A program made the position numbers and the translations under genes. Positions 49,875 to 58,390 of a DNA stretch of 64,000 nt are shown piece by piece. The notes under the pieces were generated by a model, which was given only the letters and a program-made list of their open reading frames with translations, made no database searches and was not told the origin of the DNA. The DNA is taken from assembly GCF_900638555.1 (NCBI RefSeq), contig NZ_LR134525.1:1922001-1986000 (forward strand), written 5' to 3'. The DNA is from Neisseria meningitidis. GTDB taxonomy: Bacteria; Pseudomonadota; Gammaproteobacteria; Burkholderiales; Neisseriaceae. Position 1 is the first letter of the stretch, and every line of letters starts with the position of its first letter.

Positions 49875-50477
49875 TTATTTTCGAGAATTGACTGCATTGT
49901 TGGCAGCATTGGCACCAAAACCTAGTGCATGAATACCCGGTCTCCATGCCAAATTCCCAGCCAATCCGCCTCCGGCAGCAGCAGCCAGCCCTGTTGCCGC
50001 TACTCCTGTTGCCGCACCGATTCCTGCCGCAGTAGCCGCGCCTTGCGCAGTTCCTAATTTACCATGATTATACAAATTAGCACCATGATACCCCCATGCA
50101 CCTAATGCACCGCCAAAAGCAGCGGCTGCAATAATGGGAACAAATTCACCTTGTGTTTCTTTCATTTCAGCCTGTGATAATTGAATTGCTTTCACATTTT
50201 GGCTGTCAAAAACTTGGCTGTCTAAATTTTGCGCCATTACAGGTGTAATCATCATAGCCATTACAGTTGCAATTTTCGTTGCGCTGGTTTGCACATAAAT
50301 AGGATTAGCAAATTCGCTTTGATTGCGTTCAGTGTTGATGTAGCTAATACTGCTTTCTAGTTTGAATTTACCCTTGTCAGTCAATAATTCTTCCAAACTT
50401 AAAGGTAAGTCAGCATAAGCAATTTGGCTGGCAACAGTCAAAATAAAATCTATTAGACATTTGTGTTTTTGCATCAT
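49875..50477 (-). CDS. Chimeric exported protein: outer-membrane protein N-terminus fused to a Gly/Ala-rich peptide
   Basis: 200 codons from the first of two adjacent ATGs. Residues about 1-65 look like a signal peptide (ending IAYA) and the start of an outer-membrane protein (DLPLSLEELLTDKGKFKLES, INTERNQSEFANP). At about residue 68 the sequence turns into a second exported protein: a new signal-like stretch TKIATVMAMMITPVMAQ, a leader-like LSQAEMKETQGEFVP, and a glycine-zipper C-terminus (AAAAFGGALGAWGYHG, AAGIGAATGVAATGLAAAAG). Two genes appear joined in frame by deletion. The peptide half resembles substrates of the neighbouring C39 peptidase type. It is AT-rich. Confidence 0.6.
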   Translation of the reverse strand: MMQKHKCLIDFILTVASQIAYADLPLSLEELLTDKGKFKLESSISYINTERNQSEFANPIYVQTSATKIATVMAMMITPVMAQNLDSQVFDSQNVKAIQLSQAEMKETQGEFVPIIAAAAFGGALGAWGYHGANLYNHGKLGTAQGAATAAGIGAATGVAATGLAAAAGGGLAGNLAWRPGIHALGFGANAANNAVNSRK

Positions 50478-50720
50478 TTCGTTTGATTTTCTAGTTTTTG
50501 AGAATGATACAAAGTTTTTTACAAAGTAAAAAGTCACTCTGAAAAACATTTTTTCATTATAAATCAAAATATTGATAGAATAAATAGCGAGCATCGATTC
50601 ACGGTGTACTTTAGTGCAAAGCGTACAACGCGAGCCTGAACCACCAGCCGCAACAGGAAAAGAAAGCCGATAGAGTGCAATGCTTGCCAACGTGCAAGCG
50701 AGCTTGCAAGAACGCTTGGC

Positions 50721-50879
50721 TCAACGAGAGCAGGCAAGACAGAAAGCAGAAAGCAGGATAGGAGCGGTAACGCAAAGGTCTCGGGCTTTGATTTCGCCGT
50801 AAACCTGAGTGCCGCCTTGTCCGGAAAGGGTGCAGGCGGCGAGTGCCGACAGGGTGCAGATGGGGAGGGGGGTTTTCAT
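50721..50879 (-). pseudogene. Truncated lipoprotein gene
   Basis: 52 codons start with a signal peptide and lipobox-like LSALAAC (Cys16), then TLSGQGGTQVYGEIK. After that the sequence becomes unrelated (ARDLCVTAP onward) and soon stops. The ATG overlaps the stop of the acetyltransferase gene (ATGA), so the original gene was translationally coupled to it. The 3' end has been replaced by foreign DNA. The stretch 50478-50720 holds no recognised feature. Confidence 0.6.
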
Positions 50880-51718
50880 TTGGGGTCGCAACGGAAGTGG
50901 TATGCGCAGATTTCAAAACCGTTTTTGAAATACAGGCGGTGCGCGTCGGCACGGTCGTGGTTGACGTGGACGTTGAGGTGGATTTTGGTAACCCCTGTTT
51001 CCGCACCGATTTTGCGGACTTCTTCCAAAAGGCGCGAGGCGTAGCCTTTGCGGCGGCTTTGCGGCAGGGTAACGATGTCATCGATGTGGATGTGGCGGCC
51101 GCTGGCGAGGGTGCAGGCTTCGCGGAAGCCGCAGACGGCGACGGCATTGTGTTTGCCTTCTTCAAAAATACCCAGCAGGCGGTAGCCTTGGGGGCGTTGG
51201 ACTTTGTTGATCTGTTCGGTAAAGCGGTTGATGTCGGTCAGGGCGGAACGCAAAACGCTCAAGGCTGCAAAGGCGGTGGCGGTGTCGTCCGCGCCGATTT
51301 CGCGCAAAACGTAGGATGCGCCCGAGGCGGTCTGTTCCTGTGCTTTCTCGGCGGCGTGTTTTTCTTCGATTGCCTGTGCCAGCATGACGTGTTCGTCGGC
51401 AGGGTTGTTTTGTCCGCCCTGTTCGCGTTCTTCGAGCAGGGCTTTGCAGTCGATGACGCGCAGGTCGTTGTCGGCGGCAAAGTCCATCAGGAAGCGGAAC
51501 ATTTGGGGGTTGTCGGTTTCCAGTTTTTTATCGACGGCGACGCAGCGGATGTTGTCCACCAGCATGGGGCGCACCCATTTCGAGTAGGAAAGCCTGTTGT
51601 CTTTGGTAAACGAGGACAGAATGCCGCACAGGCGTTCCGCCCAGTCGCTGGGACGGAAAATCTTGCCGGAACTCGTTGTGCCGTGGATGACGACTTCGTA
51701 GGGGTTGCAGACTAACAT
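50876..51718 (-). CDS. DUF3579 protein fused to a GNAT acetyltransferase
   Basis: The 280-residue product has two parts. Residues about 1-90 match the DUF3579 type (VIHGTTSSGKIFRPSDWAER, VRPMLVDNIRCVAVDK). Residues about 135-280 form a GNAT domain with the acetyl-CoA loop LPQSRRKGYASRLLEE and the LYFKNGFE segment near the end. The acetylated substrate is unknown. A coiled, Glu/Ala-rich linker joins the domains. It is divergent from pyrB and overlaps the truncated lipoprotein gene by 4 bp. Confidence 0.85.
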   Translation of the reverse strand: MLVCNPYEVVIHGTTSSGKIFRPSDWAERLCGILSSFTKDNRLSYSKWVRPMLVDNIRCVAVDKKLETDNPQMFRFLMDFAADNDLRVIDCKALLEEREQGGQNNPADEHVMLAQAIEEKHAAEKAQEQTASGASYVLREIGADDTATAFAALSVLRSALTDINRFTEQINKVQRPQGYRLLGIFEEGKHNAVAVCGFREACTLASGRHIHIDDIVTLPQSRRKGYASRLLEEVRKIGAETGVTKIHLNVHVNHDRADAHRLYFKNGFEICAYHFRCDPK

Positions 51719-51833
51719 GGCGGCTTCCTGAAAAGAAATGTCTGGCGCGATTATACCTTATGCTTATGCGGGCGTGTTTGGATATGCCGTCTGAAAAGTA
51801 CGGGATTCGTGCGGTAAAACTTTGCGGCGGCAA

Positions 51834-51936
51834 ATGTGCGATAATACGCGCCGTATTGCCGCTTTTGCGAAGCTGTTCCGCAAACATACGGGCGGCGTGG
51901 ACGTATAACCGGATACCCGCCTGACGCGGGTTTTTT
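51834..51936 (+). promoter_or_regulatory. pyrBI leader: possible leader peptide and attenuator
   Basis: Upstream of pyrB lie, in order, a possible 24-codon leader peptide (ATG 51834 to TAA 51908), a hairpin (TTTGCG/CGCAAA, 51864-51884) and an intrinsic terminator (ACCCGC/GCGGGT plus six T, 51915-51936), 18 bp before pyrB. The order resembles pyrBI attenuation in enteric bacteria. TGCGATAAT (51836-51844) could instead be a -10, which would make the leader peptide spurious. Confidence 0.55.
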
Positions 51937-51953
51937 ACGGAAGGGGGGCAAAA

Positions 51954-52874
51954 ATGCCTAATCCGCTTTACAGACAGCATATCATCTCCATTTCGGATTT
52001 GTCGCGCGAACAGTTGGAATGCCTGCTTCAGACGGCATTGAAGCTGAAGGCGCATCCGCGCGGCGACCTGTTGGAAGGCAAACTTATCGGTTCGTGCTTT
52101 TTCGAGCCGTCCACGCGCACGAGGCTGTCGTTTGAAACGGCGGTGCAGCGTTTGGGCGGCAAGGTCATCGGTTTCTCGGACGGCGCGAATACCAGTGCCA
52201 AAAAAGGCGAGACGCTTGCCGATACCGCCCGCATCATTTCCGGATATACTGATGCTATCATCCAACGCCACCCCAAAGACGGCGCGGCGCGCGTGGCAGC
52301 GGAGTTTTCGCGCGTCCCCGTTATCAACGCCGGCGACGGCACGAACCAGCACCCCAGTCAGACGCTGCTCGACCTGGTTACCATTTATGAAACACAGGGA
52401 CGTTTGGACAAGCTCAAAATCGCCATGGCGGGCGACTTGAAATACGGACGTACCGTGCATTCGCTTTGTCAGGCGTTGAAACGCTGGAATTGTGAATTTG
52501 CCTTTGTTTCGCCGCCCAGCCTAGCCATGCCCGACTATATTACCGAAGAGTTGGACGAAGCCGGCTGCCGATACCGTATCCTCGGTAGTTTGGAAGAAGC
52601 GGCGGAATGGGCGGATATCCTGTATATGACCCGCGTCCAGCGCGAACGTTTCGACGAACAGGAATTTGCCAAAATCCAAGGCAAATTCAACCTCGAAGCG
52701 TCTATGCTCGCCCGCGCCAAACCGAACCTGCGCGTGCTGCACCCCCTGCCGCGCGTGGACGAAATCCATCCCGATGTCGATGCCACGCCGCACGCCTATT
52801 ATTTCGAGCAGGCGACCAACGGCGTTTATGCGCGTATGGCGATATTGTCGCTGGTGTTGAACGAAGAAGTGTGA
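51954..52874 (+). CDS. pyrB: Aspartate carbamoyltransferase catalytic chain
   Basis: First committed step of pyrimidine synthesis: carbamoyl phosphate plus aspartate to carbamoyl-aspartate. The 306-residue product has the carbamoyl-phosphate loop [12 protein letters not shown], the catalytic-lysine loop [24 protein letters not shown], and the C-terminal [28 protein letters not shown] precedes the ATG. It is followed after nine bases by pyrI, so a class B dodecameric enzyme, as in E. coli, is expected. A terminator lies in the leader. Confidence 0.97.
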   Translation: MPNPLYRQHIISISDLSREQLECLLQTALKLKAHPRGDLLEGKLIGSCFFEPSTRTRLSFETAVQRLGGKVIGFSDGANTSAKKGETLADTARIISGYTDAIIQRHPKDGAARVAAEFSRVPVINAGDGTNQHPSQTLLDLVTIYETQGRLDKLKIAMAGDLKYGRTVHSLCQALKRWNCEFAFVSPPSLAMPDYITEELDEAGCRYRILGSLEEAAEWADILYMTRVQRERFDEQEFAKIQGKFNLEASMLARAKPNLRVLHPLPRVDEIHPDVDATPHAYYFEQATNGVYARMAILSLVLNEEV

Positions 52875-52883
52875 GGAACCGAT

Positions 52884-53342
52884 ATGGAAACCCCGAAACT
52901 CAGTGTCGAAGCCATTGAAAAAGGTACGGTTATCGACCATATTCCCGCCGGCAGGGGGCTGACCATCCTGCGCCAGTTCAAACTTTTGCACTACGGCAAC
53001 GCGGTAACCGTGGGCTTCAACCTGCCCAGCAAAACCCAAGGCAGCAAAGACATCATCAAAATCAAAGGCGTGTGCTTGGACGACAAAGCCGCCGACCGCC
53101 TCGCCCTGTTCGCCCCCGAAGCGGTGGTCAACACCATCGACCATTTCAAGGTCGTGCAGAAGCGGCATTTGAACCTGCCCGATGAAATTGCCGAAGTGTT
53201 CCGTTGCCCGAACACCAATTGCGCCAGCCACGGCGAGCCGGTCAAAAGCCGGTTTTATGTTAAAAAACACAACGGGCAGACGCGGCTGAAATGCCACTAC
53301 TGCGAAAAAACCTACAGCCGGGATTCGGTGGCGGAAGCCTGA
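52884..53342 (+). CDS. pyrI: Aspartate carbamoyltransferase regulatory chain
   Basis: Binds nucleotides (CTP/ATP) and zinc and bridges PyrB trimers. The 152-residue product has an N-terminal allosteric domain ([19 protein letters not shown]) and a C-terminal zinc domain with four cysteines ([11 protein letters not shown] and [10 protein letters not shown]). TGAGGAACCGAT precedes the ATG. It is co-transcribed with pyrB. Confidence 0.97.
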   Translation: METPKLSVEAIEKGTVIDHIPAGRGLTILRQFKLLHYGNAVTVGFNLPSKTQGSKDIIKIKGVCLDDKAADRLALFAPEAVVNTIDHFKVVQKRHLNLPDEIAEVFRCPNTNCASHGEPVKSRFYVKKHNGQTRLKCHYCEKTYSRDSVAEA

Positions 53343-53406
53343 CGGATTCCCTTAAACCGAGTGGGCGGCATTTCGTCTGCCGCTTGTTTTGCCAATCTGA
53401 AATGGA

Positions 53407-54072
53407 ATGATGATGCACGCTTCTGTCCAAAGCCGTTTCGCACCGATACTTTATGTTTTGATTTTCTTTGCCGGTTTTTTGACCGCGCAAATCTGGTTCA
53501 ATCAGAAAGCCTATACTGAAGAGCTGCCTCCGCTTCTGTCCGCATTGTCCGCCGTCGCGCTGGTGTGGCTGGCGTGGGCGTTCGTGTCGGCGCGTTCAAA
53601 GGCTAAGGCGGAAAAGTTCTACCGCGAAAAAATGATACAGAACGAAAGCATACACCCCGTCCTGCACGCTTCTTTGCAACACTTGGAACACAAGCCGCAA
53701 ATGCTCGCCCTGCTGGTCAAAAACCACGGCAAAGGGATGGCGGAACAGGTCAGGTTCAAGGCGGAAGTGCTGCCCGACGACGAAGACGCGCGCACGATTG
53801 CCGCCGAGTTGGCAAAAATGGATATGTTTGCATTGGGGACGGACGCGGTCGCCTCGGGCGAAACCTATGGACGCGTGTTCGCCGATATTTTCGAGTTGTC
53901 GGCGGCTTTGGAAGGGCGCGCGTTCAAAGGAATGTTGAAACTGACGGCGGAATATAAAAACATCTTCGGCGATGCCTGCCGTTCGGAAACGGCGTTGGAG
54001 TTGGGCGCGCTCAATCAGGCGTTGCAGGAGATTTCAAAAACATCGGAAAAGTCCAAACGGATATTTTATTGA
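53407..54072 (+). CDS. Hypothetical membrane-anchored protein (221 residues)
   Basis: Two hydrophobic segments at the N-terminus (FAPILYVLIFFAGFLTAQIW and LSALSAVALVWLAWAFV) form a hairpin anchor. They are followed by a basic, charged region and a soluble domain of about 145 residues (e.g. MLALLVKNHGKGMAEQVRFK) likely in the cytoplasm. No family is recognised. Three ATGs are stacked at the start. It ends just before a DUS terminator. Confidence 0.7.
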   Translation: MMMHASVQSRFAPILYVLIFFAGFLTAQIWFNQKAYTEELPPLLSALSAVALVWLAWAFVSARSKAKAEKFYREKMIQNESIHPVLHASLQHLEHKPQMLALLVKNHGKGMAEQVRFKAEVLPDDEDARTIAAELAKMDMFALGTDAVASGETYGRVFADIFELSAALEGRAFKGMLKLTAEYKNIFGDACRSETALELGALNQALQEISKTSEKSKRIFY

Positions 54073-54079
54073 AGATGGA

Positions 54080-54121
54080 AAAATGCCGTCTGAAACGGAA
54101 GGTGTTTCAGACGGCATTTTT
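54080..54121. terminator. AT-type DUS-pair terminator between convergent genes
   Basis: AAAATGCCGTCTGAAAC and its inverse form a 17-bp stem with a 7-base loop and T/A runs on both sides, serving both directions. Confidence 0.9.
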
Positions 54122-54134
54122 GTCGGATGATTAA

Positions 54135-55352
54135 TTATTCGGAGCGGTTGAAGCCAAACTTCACGCGGCTGCGGCCCTGATCCGGTATATTGTCCAAATC
54201 GCGTCCCGGATTGGCGGCGGTGTCGCCTACGGAAATATCGGAGATGTTTTCCAAAATGATGGCGGACGACAGGTGTTCGGAGGTGCGGTAAACCATTGCC
54301 AAGCCCACTTCTTCGGCAGGAGTGGAAATCAGCTCGACGGTATCCCTGCTTTTGAAATTGTTGGAGAGGTCGACCTGCATCGTTTTCTTGCGTTTGTAGA
54401 GGCTCAAAACCGTGCCTTTGTCCAAACCGTCCGCCTCGCCTTTGTCGATGGTGATGGTTTGAAACTGGCCGGCAATCCTTGTGCCTTCAAACACGGAAAC
54501 GATTTTAGCCTGAACCGGGCGGGACGGTTCGTGCGGCATCATGTTGAAGCGGTCGGTGTCTTCCGGCATTTTCATCAGGTAGTCGCCCTGCTGTATTTCG
54601 GAAATGGCGGTTTCGACCACCAGCGGCTGTATCGAAGGGGTGCGCAGCGGGGTAATCAAAGGATGGGTGCGGGTATGGTATTCGTTGTCTTTCGGCCGTT
54701 CTCCAGCCTGTTTCGAGCGTTGTTCGAGGACAGAGTCGGTATAGTCGAGGGAGCGCACGATGCCGCTGAATGCGACTTCCTGCCCGAGGAATTTACCCGT
54801 ATCCGGATCGGTGATGTTTTTATTGATTCGGTAGGTCAGGTAGCGGCCCGGCTCTTTCAGGCCTTTGGTGTAAACCCTGGTGCCTTTGGTGTACAGCAGC
54901 CTGCCTTCCGGGCCCGAGAGCAGGCGCGGCGCGGCAGCGGTTTCTTTGCGGGAAACGATTTGCGGGTGCCGCATAAAGATGCGGTAGAAGTTGACATCGA
55001 TGGCGGGAATACCGTATCCGGACACTTCCTTATCCGGACTCATTTTGACGACGGGGATGCCGTCTGTCTGTTCCAAGCCGAGGCGCGGTTCGCCGTCAAC
55101 GTGGCGCAACACCAATACCTGGTCCGGATAAATCAGGTCGGGATTGTGGATTTGATCCCGGTTCGCGTCCCACAGGCGGCCCCATTGCCACGGGCTGTAC
55201 AGGTATTTGCCCGAAATGCCCCACAGGGTGTCGCCCTGTTTGACCGTGTAGCGTTCCGGCGCGTTCGGGCGCACCTCCAAATTTGCCGCCAAAGTTTGTG
55301 TTGAGAATGCCATACCTGCCGCGCAGAGCAGGGTTATAATACGACGTTGCAT
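54135..55352 (-). CDS. LysM-domain exported protein
   Basis: The 405-residue product has a signal peptide (about 1-23, ending QTLAA) and a LysM peptidoglycan-binding domain (YTVKQGDTLWGISGKYLYSP, followed by PDLIYPDQVLVL, about 35-82). About 320 residues without a known motif follow, including a possible beta-rich region near ISEIQQGDYLMKMPEDT. It probably binds cell-wall peptidoglycan in the periplasm. The start is ATG 55352, directly before the signal peptide. It is divergent from def; such a LysM-def-fmt layout is common in beta-proteobacteria. Confidence 0.88.
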   Translation of the reverse strand: MQRRIITLLCAAGMAFSTQTLAANLEVRPNAPERYTVKQGDTLWGISGKYLYSPWQWGRLWDANRDQIHNPDLIYPDQVLVLRHVDGEPRLGLEQTDGIPVVKMSPDKEVSGYGIPAIDVNFYRIFMRHPQIVSRKETAAAPRLLSGPEGRLLYTKGTRVYTKGLKEPGRYLTYRINKNITDPDTGKFLGQEVAFSGIVRSLDYTDSVLEQRSKQAGERPKDNEYHTRTHPLITPLRTPSIQPLVVETAISEIQQGDYLMKMPEDTDRFNMMPHEPSRPVQAKIVSVFEGTRIAGQFQTITIDKGEADGLDKGTVLSLYKRKKTMQVDLSNNFKSRDTVELISTPAEEVGLAMVYRTSEHLSSAIILENISDISVGDTAANPGRDLDNIPDQGRSRVKFGFNRSE

Positions 55353-55535
55353 AACCGTTCCCCTTATCTGATAAATTTCGGTTTGTCTTGCTTGATTGGG
55401 TTGGAAAAAGCGGCGGCAGCCCCTCGGGATGTGCCGCGTGATAAAAAATGTTCCGCATTTTAACATCGAATTATCCGCACCATCACGGTAATTATGAAAA
55501 ACAGGCGGCGTATCCGCCGAAGGAAAGAGAAAATT

Positions 55536-56039
55536 ATGGCTTTATTGAATATCTTGCAATATCCCGACGAGCGTCTGCACACGGTGGCAAAGCCTGTCGA
55601 ACAAGTTGACGAGCGCATCCGGAAGCTGATTGCCGATATGTTTGAAACGATGTACGAATCGCGCGGCATCGGGCTGGCGGCGACGCAGGTCGATGTGCAC
55701 GAGCGCGTGGTCGTGATGGATTTGACCGAAGACCGCAGCGAACCGCGCGTGTTCATCAACCCCGTCATCGTTGAAAAAGACGGCGAAACCACTTACGAAG
55801 AGGGCTGCCTGTCCGTGCCGGGCATTTACGACACCGTAACCCGCGCCGAACGCGTCAAGGTCGAGGCTTTGAACGAAAAAGGCGAAAAGTTCACGCTGGA
55901 GGCGGACGGCTTGTTGGCGATTTGCGTGCAGCACGAGTTGGACCACCTGATGGGCATCGTGTTTGTCGAACGCCTTTCACAACTCAAGCAGGGGCGGATT
56001 AAGACCAAGCTGAAAAAACGTCAGAAACATACGATTTGA
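55536..56039 (+). CDS. def: Peptide deformylase
   Basis: Removes the formyl group from nascent proteins. The 167-residue metalloenzyme has all three family motifs: GIGLAATQ (about 45-52), EGCLSVPG with the metal-binding Cys (about 89-96), and QHELDHLMG with the two metal His and catalytic Glu (about 131-139). The start is ATG 55536 before [10 protein letters not shown], preceded by AAAGAGAAAATT. It is followed by fmt, the enzyme that adds the formyl group to the initiator tRNA. Confidence 0.97.
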   Translation: MALLNILQYPDERLHTVAKPVEQVDERIRKLIADMFETMYESRGIGLAATQVDVHERVVVMDLTEDRSEPRVFINPVIVEKDGETTYEEGCLSVPGIYDTVTRAERVKVEALNEKGEKFTLEADGLLAICVQHELDHLMGIVFVERLSQLKQGRIKTKLKKRQKHTI

Positions 56040-56047
56040 CCCTTTTG

Positions 56048-56087
56048 CCGTGCCGTCTGAACGCTGCAAAGTTTTCAGACGGCACGG
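56048..56087 (+). terminator. DUS-pair hairpin between def and fmt
   Basis: CCGTGCCGTCTGAA pairs with TTCAGACGGCACGG around a 12-base loop. There is no strong T run after it, so it may be only partial. Confidence 0.6.
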
Positions 56088-56125
56088 TCTTGTCCGACAA
56101 CCTTACGCATACGCAGGAATATGCT

Positions 56126-57052
56126 ATGAAAGTCATCTTTGCCGGCACGCCCGATTTTGCCGCCGCCGCCTTAAAAGCCGTTGCCGCCGCCGGTTTTGAA
56201 ATTCCGCTGGTGCTGACCCAGCCCGACCGTCCGAAAGGGCGCGGTATGCAACTGACTGCCCCGCCCGTCAAACAAGCCGCGCTGGAACTCGGTTTGCGCG
56301 TCGAACAGCCCGAAAAGCTGCGCAACAACGCGGAAGCCCTGCAAATGCTCAAAGAGGTCGAGGCAGACGTAATGGTGGTTGCCGCCTACGGTTTGATTCT
56401 GCCGCAGGAAGTGTTGGATACGCCGAAACACGGCTGCCTCAACATCCACGCTTCGCTGTTACCCCGTTGGCGTGGCGCGGCGCCGATTCAACGCGCGATT
56501 GAAGCCGGCGATGCCGAGACAGGCGTGTGTATTATGCAGATGGACATCGGTTTGGACACCGGCGATGTGGTCAGCGAACACCGCTACGCCATCCAACCGA
56601 CCGATACCGCCAACGAAGTCCACGACGCGCTGATGGAAATCGGTGCGGCGGCGGTTGTTGCCGATTTGCAACAGCTTCAAAGCAAAGGCCGTCTGAACGC
56701 GGTCAAACAGCCCGAAGAAGGTGTTACTTACGCGCAAAAATTGAGCAAAGAAGAGGCGCGTATCGATTGGAGCAAAAGCGCGGCGGTTATCGAACGCAAA
56801 ATCCGCGCCTTCAACCCCGTGCCTGCCGCGTGGGTTGAGTATCAGGGCAAGCCGATGAAAATCCGGCGCGCCGAAGTGGTGGCGCAACAAGGCGCGGCAG
56901 GCGAAGTGTTGTCCTGTTCGGCGGACGGTTTGGTCGTTGCCTGCGGCGAAAACGCGCTGAAGATTACCGAATTGCAGCCTGCCGGCGGCAGGCGGATGAA
57001 TATCGCGGCGTTTGCAGCAGGACGGCATATCGAAGCAGGGACGAAGCTGTAA
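56126..57052 (+). CDS. fmt: Methionyl-tRNA formyltransferase
   Basis: Formylates initiator Met-tRNA using 10-formyl-tetrahydrofolate. The 308-residue product has FAGTPDFAAAALKAV at the N-terminus, QPDRPKGRG, the catalytic region CLNIHASLLPRWRGAAPIQR (about 105-125), MDIGLDTGDV, and a C-terminal OB-fold domain. The start at 56126 directly precedes the conserved MKVIFAGTP; the upstream open frame lies in the DUS hairpin. A DUS occurs within the gene. Confidence 0.97.
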   Translation: MKVIFAGTPDFAAAALKAVAAAGFEIPLVLTQPDRPKGRGMQLTAPPVKQAALELGLRVEQPEKLRNNAEALQMLKEVEADVMVVAAYGLILPQEVLDTPKHGCLNIHASLLPRWRGAAPIQRAIEAGDAETGVCIMQMDIGLDTGDVVSEHRYAIQPTDTANEVHDALMEIGAAAVVADLQQLQSKGRLNAVKQPEEGVTYAQKLSKEEARIDWSKSAAVIERKIRAFNPVPAAWVEYQGKPMKIRRAEVVAQQGAAGEVLSCSADGLVVACGENALKITELQPAGGRRMNIAAFAAGRHIEAGTKL

Positions 57053-57057
57053 ATCCC

Positions 57058-57099
57058 TTCAGACGGCATTCCGATCCGCAAACGGGAATGCCGCCTGAA
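57058..57099 (+). terminator. DUS-pair hairpin after fmt
   Basis: TTCAGACGGCATTCC pairs with GGAATGCCGCCTGAA (one mismatch, one degenerate DUS) across 12 bases, 5 bp past the fmt stop. Confidence 0.7.
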
Positions 57100-57130
57100 A
57101 CCATCAGTCGAAGAAAGCGAATCACATAAT

Positions 57131-58390
57131 ATGAGTATGGCACTTGCCCAAAAACTTGCCGCCGACAGCATTGCGGCGGTTGCCGAAGGACGCAACCTTC
57201 AGGACGTGTTGGCGCAAATCCGCACCGCGCATCCCGACCTTACGGCGCAGGAAAACGGCGCGTTGCAGGACATCGCCTACGGCTGCCAGCGTTATTTGGG
57301 CAGTTTGAAACATATGCTCGCGCAGATGCTGAAAAAGCCGATTGGCAATCCGCAGCTCGAAAGTCTGCTTTTGGCGGCGTTGTACCAACTGCATTACACG
57401 CGCAACGCGCCGCATGCTGTGGTCAACGAAGCTGTTGAAAGCATCGCCAAAATTGGACGCGGGCAGTACCGTTCGTTTGCCAACGCGATTTTGCGCCGCT
57501 TTTTGCGCGAACGCGACAAGCTTGCGGCTTCCTGCAAAAAAGACGATGTGGCGAAACACAACCTGCCGCTGTGGTGGGTGGCTTACTTGAAAAACCATTA
57601 TCCGAAACACTGGCACAACATCGCCGCCGCGCTGCAATCCCATCCGCCGATGACGTTGCGCGTCAACCGCCGACACGGCAACGCCGAAAGCTATTTGGAA
57701 AAACTGGCTGCGGAAGGCATTGCGGCAAAGGCGTTGGACGAATATGCGGTTACGTTGGAAGAAGCCGTGCCGGTGAACCGCCTGCCCGGTTTTTCAGACG
57801 GCATTGTTTCGGTACAGGACTTCGGCGCGCAGCAGGCGGCGTATCTCCTTAACCCGAAAGACGGCGAACGGATTTTGGACGCGTGCGCCGCGCCGGGCGG
57901 CAAGACGGGGCATATCTTGGAACTGGCGGATTGCCGCGTTACCGCCTTGGACATTGATGCAGGCCGTCTGAAGCGTGTGGAGGACAATATCGCCCGTTTG
58001 GGCTTTCAGACGGCATCGGCGGCGTGTGCCGATGCGCGGGATTTGGCGGCGTGGTATGATGGAAAGCCTTTCGACACAATCCTTGCCGACGTGCCATGCA
58101 CCGCTTCCGGCGTGGCGCGGCGCAATCCCGACGTGAAATGGCTGCGCCGTCCGACCGACGCGCTCAAAACCGCCCGCCAGCAGGAAGCCCTGCTGGACGC
58201 ACTTTGGCAGACGCTGAAACAGGGCGGCAGAATGCTGCTTGCCACCTGTTCCGTGTTCGTCGAAGAAAACGACGGGCAATTGCAAAAATTCCTCAACCGC
58301 CATGCCGATGCCGAACCGATCGAATCGCGGGTGCTTTTACCGAACAAACACCAAGATGGCTTTTATTACGCGCTTATTCAAAAGCATTAA
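57131..58390 (+). CDS. rsmB: 16S rRNA m5C967 methyltransferase RsmB (Sun)
   Basis: The 419-residue product has an N-terminal NusB-like RNA-binding domain (about 1-140) and a C-terminal SAM methyltransferase domain. SAM motif I is ILDACAAPGGKTGHILELAD (about 250-268); the catalytic cysteines are in LADVPCTASGVARRNPDVKW and ATCSVF. It modifies C967 of 16S rRNA. Two DUS (57777-57810 region and near 58010) are embedded in the coding sequence. The next gene starts inside its 3' end. Confidence 0.96.
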   Translation: MSMALAQKLAADSIAAVAEGRNLQDVLAQIRTAHPDLTAQENGALQDIAYGCQRYLGSLKHMLAQMLKKPIGNPQLESLLLAALYQLHYTRNAPHAVVNEAVESIAKIGRGQYRSFANAILRRFLRERDKLAASCKKDDVAKHNLPLWWVAYLKNHYPKHWHNIAAALQSHPPMTLRVNRRHGNAESYLEKLAAEGIAAKALDEYAVTLEEAVPVNRLPGFSDGIVSVQDFGAQQAAYLLNPKDGERILDACAAPGGKTGHILELADCRVTALDIDAGRLKRVEDNIARLGFQTASAACADARDLAAWYDGKPFDTILADVPCTASGVARRNPDVKWLRRPTDALKTARQQEALLDALWQTLKQGGRMLLATCSVFVEENDGQLQKFLNRHADAEPIESRVLLPNKHQDGFYYALIQKH

